This document shows, one piece after another, positions 33,899 to 43,429 of a DNA stretch of 64,000 nt. The stretch spans positions 14,873,552 to 14,937,551 of the forward strand of contig OX123186.2 of NCBI GenBank assembly GCA_944739405.2, read 5' to 3'. A program made the translations under genes and the position numbers. Origin of the DNA: Euclidia mi (taxonomy: Eukaryota; Arthropoda; Insecta; Lepidoptera; Erebidae). Under the pieces are notes generated by a model. That model saw nothing but the letters and a program-made list of their open reading frames with translations, was not told the DNA's origin and searched no databases. How positions within the stretch are numbered: the first letter of the stretch is position 1; each line of letters begins with the position of its first letter.

Positions 33899-34065
33899 TT
33901 TTCTTCAGAAAAAGAACTTTCACTCAACTTCTCGATATAACGTTCGACGCGATTGTCAATGTGCAGTAATATTAACGAACTCATTATTGCGTCGTTATTG
34001 TAACAAGGTGACAATATTACAACTCCTTAAAAGGCGATCGGAATGCAGCGTGAACCCGATCGCTT

Positions 34066-34081
34066 ACTGGCAGGGTCGCCA
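34066..34081 (-). other. Gypsy primer-binding site
   Basis: TGGCGACCCTGCCAGT begins right after the 5' LTR on the - strand. TGG at the start matches the CCA end of a tRNA. TGGCGACC resembles the tRNA-Arg type used by some insect elements, but the rest does not clearly match, so the primer tRNA is undecided. Confidence 0.7.
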
Positions 34082-34201
34082 TGTAAGGATGGGTGTTTAG
34101 AGCGAAAATAAAAGATGTTGTTTGTTCAACGTACAGATTTATTCTGCGAAGAATATAGGATGATTACAGTATTTAATATACATATCTATGACTACACTAC
34201 A
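34082..34201 (-). repeat. Gypsy LTR (5' LTR in element sense)
   Basis: 120-bp partner of 21152-21271. In element orientation it starts TGTAGT and ends CTTACA. Transcription would run leftwards from here. It contains no obvious canonical TATA box in element sense; ATATTAAATAC is the closest. Confidence 0.93.
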
Positions 34202-34206
34202 GCGAT
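34202..34206. other. Gypsy target-site duplication, right copy
   Basis: GCGAT directly after the CA end of the right LTR. One copy is the original base run of element A. Confidence 0.9.
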
Positions 34207-35024
34207 ATCTCGGACACCCTGCGGCTAAGCAAGCCGATACTGAGGAGTATAGGCGAACACTTGTTGCTGAGCTTGACCGGGTACTGAATTGCATCTCGCA
34301 TTGGGGTGATGAGAACCTGGTCGAGTTCAACGCCAAGAAAACACAGGTGTGCACATTCTCAGCCAAGGTATCTCCATTCCTTCCCCATCCCTCTCTTCTG
34401 GACACTCCACTACCGATTCAAGACAGCCTCAATATCCTGGGTATGGACATACGCAGAAATCTCAACCAGAAGAATTACATCGAGGGTGTCATCAAATCCG
34501 CATCTCGGATACTCGGAGTCCTGAACAAGGTGAGGAGGTTTTTCACGCCGGAGCAGTTGTGTCTGTTATACAAGACCCAGGTTCGCTCCTGCGTGGAATA
34601 CTGCTCTCACCTTTGGTATGGCTCCGCTCAGTACTTATTGTACGCCCTCGATAGGTTGCAGCGGCGTGCTGTCCGTATCATCGGGGATCCAGAGGCCACT
34701 AAGACTCTTGAGTCACTGCAATTATGCAGAGACGTGGCCTCAATGGCTGTCTTCTACCGCATCTATCACGGTGAGTGCTCCGAAGAGCTCTTTCAACTAA
34801 TCCCACCCTCTCCTTTCCTATCCCGAACGACACGTCCTGGGTTGAGTTGCCACTCTTACACGGTAGAACAGATACCGTCACGCACCAAACGGTTTGGCGC
34901 CTCTTATCTCTGCCGTACCATTAAGATGTGGAACTCTTTACCAGTCCACGTGTTTCCCTCCACTTATGATCCCGGGTCCTTTAAGCGGGGCGTGAAAAAG
35001 ATTTACTCAAGGCCGTCAAGGTGA
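34207..35024 (+). pseudogene. Non-LTR A reverse transcriptase thumb and C-terminus
   Basis: This is the continuation of the element after the nested 13-kb insertion. It reads SHWGDENLVEFNAKKTQVC just after the point where the YADD block stops at 21151, then LNILGMDIRRNLNQ (thumb), VEYCSHLWYG, LDRLQRRAVRIIG and IKMWNSLPVHVF, the standard C-terminal order of this superfamily. It ends at a normal stop (35022-35024). This half is fully open, so the only coding damage to A besides the Gypsy insertion is near 20860-20930. Confidence 0.88.
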
Positions 35025-35149
35025 GGGCCATCATGCCATAATGCCATGCTGGCTGCTGGCATGATGGCCATCACTATGGGACTTCACTGACTGCTTAACA
35101 TCAGGCAGCATGGTGTCAATTGGTTCGGCAGAAATAAAAAAAATAAAAA
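35025..35149 (+). other. Non-LTR A 3' UTR with perfect hairpin and A-rich tail
   Basis: GGCCATCATGCC (35026-35037) pairs perfectly with GGCATGATGGCC (35058-35069) around a 20-nt loop that is itself GCCA-rich. An A-rich tail (AAATAAAAAAAATAAAAAA-like, 35130-35149) follows and marks the element's 3' end. In non-LTR elements a 3' hairpin can be what the RT binds; that role is inferred here. Confidence 0.6.
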
Positions 35150-36335
35150 ACAGTCTACTTCCATAATATTTTTAAGTAATATTATACTGTAGGTTAAATT
35201 ATACTCTTCGGGCGGAATAAAGACCAATTGTTTTGTTAAAACACAATACATATTGAACCCGGTAGCTTCACGTGATTATTCGAATGATAATTGGAGTACT
35301 TATTGGTATTAGCAAATCAGTAGTACTCACTAAGTCGTGTGGTCTAATGTGCATTACCACTGCGTACTGTCTGTTATTTACCAATCGTCCGTAGCAGTCA
35401 TGAAGCCTTCAACCGCTTACTCCGCACTGCCTAACAGAAAATCCAGTATGGCGTTTACTAGTCATTCTGTAAGTAAGTGTAATCGAATATTGATACTTTA
35501 ATTTAAAATACTATTACACTTGATATAAAACCTGTGTCTTGAGGAGTTTAGAACAGCATTTAATCAACGGACACAACTCATGCCAGGACTTAACACAACA
35601 ATTTGTGAATTAGACAAAGTGTTTTCTCGTATGCTGGTAGAACCCACGACACTTGCAGCAGTACCAAACGACGAGGTGACCAAATAAACCACTTCATATT
35701 TCATTTTGTGAATTACTTCTAATCCAGTCCATTAAAATTTTAAGTGTCCACGCCGCCCGCAGCCAACTGCTCCTAATATACGTTTAATAATACATCTATT
35801 TTGTGCAATAATGATTCTTCAGAATATTTTCATGAGAAATTGGAACTATATCAATAACAGTTTAGTTCATTATTGAAACTGATAAATGGCGCTGTTGTCT
35901 ATTATAAAACAGTAGACGTGAATAATTAGTGTGAATTTAACCACATGACGTCTCATCTCGATTCATTCAGTATTCTTCACGCATATACTTCTATTTTACC
36001 AATTCAGCAATTACAGTAAATTGTATAAGTAATCCTATTATTATATTGAATATTTTATTTTACAATTAACCTTTAAATAGAATAATGAGCTTAAAGTCTG
36101 GCCCGAAAAACAAATTTAGATTAACATGAATCAAAATTCATAACAGCTGCCTTCAGAAAATTGTAAACCTCTGTATTAACCGAGTGCTTAATAATTACGA
36201 GAGACATTTTAATAAAGGGTGCATATGGTTCCCACCAAGAACTTAGGGTCCCAAGCCAACCTCACCTGCAAGTGGTGCACCTGCCGATCAACGGACGAGG
36301 CTCTGGCAATCAAAATATCCTGAAAAGCGGCAATA
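35150..36335. other. Spacer, nothing recognised
   Basis: AT-rich DNA after element A, with no credible frame. Confidence 0.45.
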
Positions 36336-36442
36336 GGCTCGCCACCTATTACGTGGGATCAAAACACTGGCATAAAGTGGGCGTTTAATATGCCTCTGCC
36401 TACCCCTTCGTGGAAACAGGCGTGAGTCTATGTATGTATGTA
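36336..36442 (+). repeat. SINE tail fragment (same family as 39990)
   Basis: Starting at GCGGCAATAGGCTCGCC, it follows the 3' half of the SINE at 39990-40395, with CCTCTGCCTACCCCTTCG, GGCGTGAGTCTATG and a short TATG run. The 5' half is absent or unrecognisable. Confidence 0.6.
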
Positions 36443-36779
36443 TTTTAATAAATAGCCTTAAAAGCGCGAAGAGTATAAGAATATAAAAATAACGATAATT
36501 ATCAGGAATGTTTTATCAATCATTTATAAGATAAAACGTTACTGGTTATATAAAGTGGAGAAAGACTAACGGTGACACTGATGGCTACGCAGTGGGTCTC
36601 AGGTTTGGTGTGATCAGTAAATTCAGTGTACCATTACAAGCCTTATTAATCATAATATATTTAAATTATTTGTTCTATCTGACATATAATCGTAGAACCT
36701 AGACTACAGCAGCTAGATCATTCTTTTAATTATATGGCCTCCGAATCCGTAGATTTAAAAAACGTGTGGACCGGTACGT

Positions 36780-37780
36780 CATTAATAGTACATTCCAGAG
36801 GGACCAGAGGTGGGTATATAGAAGCTCGGAACGATCAGATCAATGTGTGACTAATGTGCAGCGGCCGGATGCGGACGCCACAGCCACGTTTTGGTGTAGC
36901 ATATGGTCGATGATCCACGTTCATCCGTGATGAGGTTGTACATCCCGCGGAAGTGTGGGGGTCGTGGCTTTCTGAATGTCAAGACCCTACACAACCGCGA
37001 GGTGTGCAATCTCAGAGAATATTTTCTCCGGGCGAACGTGGGCATACATCGAGATGTTGTCACAGTCGACAATGGACTCACCCCGCTCAAGTTGGCTAAG
37101 GAGAACTGGCGCATGCCTGTAGTACTCAGTACTGATGATCGCAAGCGTGTATGGCAGAGCAAGGAGCTTCATGGCAGGTTCCATCGAGCCCTATACGGAC
37201 CCGATGTAGACCTATTAGCCTCGGTGAAGTGGCTACGCTTCGGTGACCTCTTTGGGGAAACCGAAGGGTTTGTTTGTGCAATTGCTGACGAGGTTATCAA
37301 GACGAATAACTACCGGAAATATATCCTGAGGGATGGCACTACCAATATTTGCCGTGCGTGTCACCAGCCCGGTGAATCCCTCAGGCATATTGTTTCCGGT
37401 TGTTCACGTCTTACTAACGGCGAGTACTTGCACAGACATAACCAAGTAGCTAGAATCATTCACCAGCAACTTGCTCTGAAATACAAACTTGTAGACATCG
37501 AGGTACAGTACTACAGGTATGTGGCAGAGCCAGTTCTCGAAAATCGTCATGCCACATTGTACTGGGATCGATCTATCGTCACAGATAGGACTGTTGTAGC
37601 CAACAAACCTGATATTGTGGTGATAGATCGATCAGAGCGCCTCGCAATATAGCCAAGAGCCTCGATCGTCACCTTAAGAGGCTCGCGTTGGGTGCTTGGG
37701 TCAAGGGTCTGATGCAAAAGGCAGTACTTCTCGACACGGCACGTATTGTGAGGAAGTTCCTGTCTCTGGAGCCCTAACCA
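36780..37780 (+). pseudogene. C-terminus of an RLE-type (R2/R4-like) non-LTR element
   Basis: The open part is 36903-37652. It has RLYIPRKCGGRGFLNVKTLH (after-RT block), W..KELHG, ETEGFVCAIADEVIKTNNY, then a zinc motif CRACHQPGESLRHIVSGC (CCHC) and, near the end, NKPDIVVID. A PD...D-containing region after CCHC is the layout of the restriction-like endonuclease of R2, R4/Dong and NeSL elements. The text then jumps to KSLDRHLKRLALGAWVKGLM in another frame (37660-37780), so the end of the endonuclease is deleted. RT is absent. Clade uncertain. Confidence 0.65.
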
Positions 37781-37907
37781 CCGGCAGCTTGGACCCTGTG
37801 CCCGTTGCTGGTGGGATCCCACGGTTTTTTTAAATATTTTAAATGTATTTAATTTTTTGTGATATATTTAAAAATGTAATTTAAATTTGATTAATGAGAA
37901 ATAAATG

Positions 37908-38166
37908 ATAATAATATTCTACCACTTACACACATCACCATCTAGTCCCAAACTAAGCAGAGCTTGTACTATGGGTACTAGATAATGGATAAACATACTT
38001 ATATACTTTTTTTTTAAATAGATACATACTATACACAAAAACAACCCAGACCAAGACAAAAATCCATGTTCATGCACACAAATGTTTGACTTGAGCGGGA
38101 ATCGAACCCGCGACCTTCGGCGTAGCAGTCGCTTACACTTCTGCTACGCCAACCGGTCGTCAAGTA
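37908..38166 (-). repeat. tRNA-derived SINE
   Basis: On the - strand it starts with a tRNA-like head (38095-38166): box A-like GGTTGGCGTAGCAGAAG, box B GGTTCGATTCC (38098-38108), and a repeated GCGACTGCTACGCC arm. A body with GTCTGGGTTG follows, then TAGTACCCATAGTACAAGC and an AT-rich end near 37908. Pol III would transcribe it from the head. It is not a functional tRNA: no CCA-acceptor pairing is evident, and the body runs on for 190 bp. Confidence 0.75.
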
Positions 38167-39635
38167 ACCAAGATCATACAATTATTTCATGTTTGTTATT
38201 AAAAATGATGTTGCAGTGTAACTAACGACCTTTGCAGCTTATTCTCGTACAACTACATACATCGCTGAAGTAAAAGGTTTACTTTGTACAAGTACATGTA
38301 ATATGTATGCAACGGTTTTGGCAAACCACCAACTTATATTGAAAATGTTTAACGTCTATATTTCTACGTGAGACGTAGTTCCTGATAGTTTGGCAGTTTT
38401 CGTAATACATCATTTTATTTAAGTGAGACAAATTGTTAGGTATTCCACCCAATGTTTGTGAGAAAGGCATTAGCCTTTCTGTGTAACGAGTCACTGCTTC
38501 TTTATCTAAAGGTGCAGTATGACACACTCACTTTTCGTTTTTTTTCATATGCCATGGAATGGGAACTGAAAACCTATTGCTATCTATTGGGCAGATTTCT
38601 GTAACATTGATTTTAGAATGTTCAAGTCATACTCAAATCTGTAATTGCAATAAGTGACACAATGGGATTAAATGACATCACGATGCCATATTGTATTGTG
38701 TGTATATGTATTTACGATTGGATCGGTTGTGAATTGTGATACACAAGAAACCTTATACTAACATAACTCCCATAGTATAGTGACCCTTGTGTATTGGTGA
38801 ATTTTCCGGACAGACATGATGGACAGAAGCGACTCGAAACGAAAGACCAAAAACAAAAGAAAGATAAAGCGAACGAACATAAAACTATAACGAACATTTC
38901 GGTCCGTACTTGTATGCCTTGCCTCTGGATAATCTTTAATTCACTTTCTTTATTCAGCTCTACACATAGACCGGTCTGAAGCCGTCCGCACCCGCATTTA
39001 ATGTCCGCATCAATGCTAAAAGTTTAAATTAAATCAAATACAATCCTACTTCTAAGTGACCTTTAAAATTCTTGAAGACACGAACTTTGCCTAAATCAGT
39101 CTGGTAACAACAGCCATATTATATATTTGAATGTTCTTTGAACCCTAATACTTCGTCTCAAGCAGTCGAAATGTTTTTGACACACTTATACATCTTGACA
39201 TTTTGCGAATTAAGACCCTTGTTAGTGCAGTGATGACGTGTACACTAAGTTGTTTGATGGTCTTGCGTTTGATCTCCGCGTTAAGTAAAATATTATTGCC
39301 CTGGAAGAAAGACATTTTAAAGTTATGACTAGATTTTTAAAATAGGTCTTATATATTTTAATCTAAAGGTCATAGGTCATATTTTATCTAACATCGACAC
39401 AGACTTTTGAAAGAAATGCGATTAGATTTAAAATTGAGTCACAATTGGTATTCTGCTAACTTAATACCATTATCGTCTAATTTGTCATATACATACGTAG
39501 TTCGACATTGACACAGTTTGAAACTTTGTTAAATTTATGATCTAGTCACGTTATAATTGAAATACATAATACAATAAGTATGACTGACTTTGGATCGAAA
39601 CTGCATTTTGAATTAATTCGAAAAATTATTTGCAG
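38167..39635. other. Spacer before candidate exon
   Basis: AT-rich. A 30-bp remnant at about 38965-38994 (AGACCGGTCTGAAGCCGTCC) resembles the RTE 3' end at 43500. Otherwise nothing is recognised. Confidence 0.45.
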
Positions 39636-39671
39636 GAGAAATGGCTTTCAGACTTTACAAGGCATCTGTTG
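39636..39671 (+). CDS. Candidate host-gene exon with start codon
   Basis: GAGAAATGG after TTTGCAG gives an ATG at 39641 in good context. It codes MAFRLYKASV plus one base, ending exactly at a consensus donor G|GTAAGT (39672). The next candidate exon (43186) begins in the complementary phase. TTTGCAG at 39629-39635 may be a real acceptor, or merely the 5' UTR. I do not recognise the protein. The 3.5-kb intron would hold only repeats. Confidence 0.45.
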
Positions 39672-39989
39672 GTAAGTAAAATCAAATATAATACTTACTA
39701 AGTACCGTTTAGTGTTAATATGACATTTACGGTCAGCGAATGGTTGAATCAATGAAACAAAAAAATAACAATAAACGCAAACGTATCATGCTGATGACTC
39801 TATGAACAATGGATAATAAATTTTTCATGTACTATCCAAATGAAGCCACATACGATAATTATTCAGCCAATTATAACCGGTAACAGACAAATAAATATTT
39901 GTTTGTGGCTCATTTGTTTTGTATCTATTCCTATGAATTCTAAACTTAAGAATTCATTTGGGATAGAAAATCAATTGGTTTTCTACTCT

Positions 39990-40395
39990 AGTTTGTGGTT
40001 GACGGCATAGAATACAAGTGTCACCACCCCCTATCTTCCCGTGGGTGTCATAAGAGGCGACTAAGGGATCACACGATGCAAATACCATCTTTGCGTAGAG
40101 ACGGAAAACTCGACATCAAACCTCTGCCTCGTTGGTCTCGCGGCATTAATGTGCGCGTGGGATCGGGAGGTCCCGGGTTCAATTCCTGGGTTGGGCAGTG
40201 TTATTGGGTTTTTCTGTCACGAAATTCTAAATAGCAGCACGGAGTTTGGAAATGTGCCCGGTACGGCAATAGGCTCGCCCTTTATTACGTGGCACTAAAG
40301 TATATCTGGCGAAGAGTGGTTGTAGAAATACACCTCTGCCTACCTCTTCGGGGTTATAGGCGTGAGACTATGTATGTATGTATGTATGTATGTAG
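39990..40395 (+). repeat. Full-length tRNA-type SINE, copy 1
   Basis: It aligns end to end with the reverse complement of 57963-58362. Head: GGTTGACGGCATAGAATAC and CCCGTGGGTGTCATAAGAGGC. Middle: CTCGTTGGTCTCGCGGCAT (box A-like) and GGGTTCAATTCCTGGG (box B) at about 40170-40190. Tail: CCTCTGCCTACC, GGCGTGAGACTATG and (TATG)n to 40395. The tRNA part is central, so the first 130 bp are an added module. Confidence 0.8.
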
Positions 40396-40551
40396 TTTAA
40401 ACAGAGTAAAAATACCTAGTTGAGAGTACTAAGTCCCCCTTTCAATAGTTACAGACTCACAGATATTAAAGACAGAAGTCAGTCGAGAATAAATGTATTA
40501 AGGTTTTGAGACGTACAATGCGTACATGTATCATCATAACTCACATCAATA

Positions 40552-40850
40552 CTCAATCAAGGTTGAGCCGTACAATGGCTGTTTAATGCGAGCCATCAGT
40601 ATGCTGAGTCAGTCAAAATTGTCAGACGATATCCTGCATTGTACTCGCATACTCGCGTCTTTGAAAGATTAAGAAAATATGAAAGAAAATGAAATGACAT
40701 AAAAAACAAACGATGACGCTGAGTTTGTCTGATGAGTCTTTCTTCTCAAGGTGTCATTTAGCTGAGACTAGCCGGCATAATCTAGAATAGGGCTGTGACT
40801 TGTATAAGTGTTGTAAGCAACCAAAATGCAGTAAAAATATGTTTTTATTA
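40552..40850 (+). repeat. Dispersed 300-bp repeat, copy 1
   Basis: It aligns with 56832-57132 in the same orientation: CTCAATCAAGGTTGAGCCGTA, GAGTCAGTCAAAA, TTTCTTCTCAAG, CATTTAGCTGAG and TATAAGTGTTGTAAGCAACC are shared with small changes. No coding frame; of unknown class. Confidence 0.65.
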
Positions 40851-40924
40851 CTCAGTAACAGAGCTACCCTGCTTTACTTACTGCTACTGTTAAGAGGACG
40901 CAATAGCAAACTTATTGGTAACTA

Positions 40925-41125
40925 GAGGACGCCAGCAGCTACGCCTGCATTTATTTTAAATTTACCCGTTTCGGACAATCCCGTGGGAATTTCGGGAAAT
41001 CTCTTCTTAGTGCACCACTACGGTCCCCAAGGAACATACATGCCAAATGCTTCCTGCGCCCAATAGTTTCGGCTGTAGCGTGTCTGTCAGTCAGTCAGTA
41101 ACGCAAGGATTTTATATATTAAGAT
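40925..41125 (+). repeat. Dispersed CCCGT-type repeat fragment
   Basis: A segment with GACGCCAGCAGCTACGCC, CCCGTGGGAATTTCGGG (short palindrome), GGTCCCCAAGGAACA, TCTGTCAGTCAGTCAGTAAC and a TATTAAGAT end. It resembles insect repeats of the same broad type as 15889-16706. Confidence 0.45.
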
Positions 41126-42424
41126 TACATACTTCCATTTTTATGTAATTGGCCAACATCAGAGGAGTCAGTGCATTTCCACCCTCTGGAAAAAGGAGTA
41201 GGAAGAGGCGTGGGATGAGGTAGAAGGATTTAGGGGATGAGGCCTCGGATACTCTCACTCACCGCAAGAAACTCAGCAGTATAGATACTCTAATTTGATG
41301 TCGATTTTCTAAAATCAGCTAGGCTCTATTACCTATAATACTACTAACATAGTTTTAGGCTTGACTAACTCATTGTGAAATTACAACATAAAAATCTAAC
41401 AACTGTTATTGCTAGAATCGGGTAGTAAACCCAACTAGCAAGCGCAATAATGCAAAGTTAACAGTACAAACTTTTACCATGCCACATTCAATAAATTGGT
41501 ACTGTGGACCGATAGCGGCCAATGAACAGTTTGTATTCTCTTTGCAAAGAAGTGCCTGAGTAATCTAGATAGGCGACAAAGTTCTGAACAAGGGACAGCA
41601 AAGAATGAAAGAGTTTCTCACAACACACGTCAGCAAAACCTCGAGTCGCACAAGCAATGGGGGAATAATGATTGTGTCGAAGTTGAAATACGGTTTGTGG
41701 CCCAATTCCCCTAAATAGATAATGTTTCGATATAATGTCAGTGTCATACTTACGTCACAAAAAGCGTATTCTTCTATATTATCTGATATTTGAATGAAAT
41801 TGTAACGCGATCGTAATTCAAACAAGTATCAAAATATTGTGTCGACGAACTGTTAATTTCAAATTATACGGTAATGACATTAGGTTATCAGAATACCGCT
41901 TCTGAGTTAATTCAAAATATAATTTCAATATCATATAAAAATACGAGAATTTGGCCTGCTGGTCGAATTTCTTAAAATATTATTTTTATGGTTCGGATCT
42001 ACATAATGAAAGTTTATTGTTGACACAGGTGTAAAGTCAGCGAAATATGCGGTCCACCATCCTAAGATCACAGTTATTCGCACTTCGTTAAGCGAAAGGG
42101 TCGATTTTCCTATGAAAGAGTATTCTGACAGCTCTAACCTTACCCTTACCCAATTTGATGACACTGAAAGTTTTGTCAAAATTGGTAAACTACTAAACTT
42201 TCTTTGTTGACCGACATCAGAAAGTTCTTTATTTTAAAGGACATATCTCTGTGACATGCCTTAAAAGACGATACATAATCTACCATGTTTATAATTTGTT
42301 CTACTACTAGGCATAATTATGCCTCTTCGCACTACGAGAAGGGACATCTTCGACCATATCATCGCTTAACATCAGGCGAGACCGCGGTTAAACGTAAGCC
42401 TATCAAAAGTAAAAAAAAAAAAAA
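41126..42424. other. Intron-like spacer, nothing recognised
   Basis: No credible frame. A part at 42300-42420 (CTAGGCATAATTATGCC palindrome; A-run at 42410) looks like an old repeat edge. Confidence 0.4.
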
Positions 42425-42560
42425 AATTGGGCATTCACCACGCTGAAGAAGTGCGGGCTGACTTAACATGTCTTTCAAAAACATCATGGAGAACTCGTGA
42501 GGCATGCAGGTTTCACGATATTTTTCTTGAGAGATAGGCAAGCGATAATTAACAATTTAA
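42425..42560 (+). repeat. CATGGAGAACTC-type dispersed repeat, copy 1
   Basis: ACCACGCTGAAGAAGTGCGG, ACATCATGGAGAACTC, GGCATGCAGGTTTC and AGCGATAATT also appear, diverged, at 57735-57910 and 59462-59575. Non-coding. Confidence 0.6.
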
Positions 42561-42593
42561 TACGCACATGACTGCCTCCGTGGTCGTCTTCAT

Positions 42594-42655
42594 GGCAAAA
42601 TGTAGGTGTAATATTACACCTCTGCCGACCCCTTCGGGGATACAGGCATGAAGGT
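42594..42655 (+). repeat. SINE tail fragment
   Basis: ACACCTCTGCCGACCCCTTC and GGGGATACAGGCATGAAG match the 3' end of the SINE at 39990-40395. Confidence 0.55.
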
Positions 42656-43185
42656 TTACTTCAATTACACTAAACATGAACATTTTTCTACAGCAATAAT
42701 GCTCGGCAGCACGACCTTACTGGCGGCAAAACGTTTAAATTCGACGTGTCTCTTCAAACTTTGTCATGAAGTCATCTCTCAAATAGGCCTCCTTGCTTCC
42801 CTCGGGTGTCATGTGCGCTTAACGTCAACCATTATATCTATATGCCACTTTTGCTTAATACGTGGAGTAAAGAGCTGTGTACTTTTAAAGCAATTGTCTC
42901 ATGTTTTTTTTTTTTTAATAATTAGGCTTTAGCTTCGTGCCGATCGTTCACCTGAAATATTCCGATGATAAAAACGTGTCTTCCTTTTTCGACAATTATA
43001 AAATACTCGGCGCAGATATTTCTGTGTTTCATTTATTTTGACCGTGTAGCATTTATTATGATGAATGCTTTATACGATACGGTTATAACAGCCTGGATTT
43101 TTAAGGCTACGCACAGAGCCATAATGTAACAATATATAATCATTAATGTTATTAAACTTTAATGGACGATGTTATTTTGTTTCAG

Positions 43186-43214
43186 TGGGAGGGAAGCCAT
43201 TGACTTATTTGAAG
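43186..43214 (+). CDS. Candidate 29-nt host exon, second in gene
   Basis: Flanked by TTTTGTTTCAG (to 43185) and GTGAGT (43215). In the phase left by 39636-39671 it reads VGGKPLTYLK with no stop and ends in phase 0. Strong splice sites on both sides plus phase match are the only evidence. No third exon was found, so the rest would lie beyond 64000 or is unrecognised. Confidence 0.45.
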
Positions 43215-43429
43215 GTGAGTCGTGTAAAATTCCATTCCTTCAAATAAGTATTTACATAGCGTTTGTAAAGTCATTGACTCTAGATACACTGCTCGAAGGA
43301 TAGTGTATCTCTGTGAGATACAGATATTTTTTGTGTATGGGTGTTCTTGTGTTCAGTGGTTGAATTTTTGTTGAGTCCCCCGTGGTACTTTCACAAAGCG
43401 CTGAATGCTCTCAAAAGCAGTTGTAATGA

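Larger units (their letters stand above)
21152..34201 (-). mobile_element. Ty3/Gypsy LTR retrotransposon, 13.05 kb with nested insertions
   Basis: Two 120-bp LTRs (two mismatches) begin TG and end CA, flanked by GCGAT on both sides. A PPT and a PBS sit in the right places for a - strand element. Coding order on the - strand is small leader ORF, gag, protease, RT, RNase H, integrase, with no envelope between integrase and PPT. A piggyBac-like element lies in gag and non-LTR element B in RNase H. Without them the element would be about 5.8 kb. It carries several single-base frame breaks. I cannot assign its clade. Confidence 0.93.
18500..35149 (+). mobile_element. Non-LTR retrotransposon A, split by a Gypsy element
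   Basis: Its left part (about 18500-21151) has a GC-rich 5' region, endonuclease and RT up to the YADD motif. Its right part (34202-35149) resumes immediately with the RT thumb and C-terminus, a 3' UTR hairpin and an A-rich tail. Removing the Gypsy element and one GCGAT copy joins the two parts directly. The GC content and codon use are clearly higher than in the surroundings. The 5' boundary is approximate, near 18500. Family placement is Jockey/CR1-like group, not finer. Confidence 0.88.

Noticed and set aside
33478..34100. Plus-strand frames in the Gypsy leader
   Set aside because: They lie opposite the leader gene, include LTR/PBS sequence and show no domain.
38095..38166. tRNA gene-like sequence
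   Set aside because: Boxes A and B are present but cloverleaf arms do not pair properly, and the sequence continues into a SINE body.
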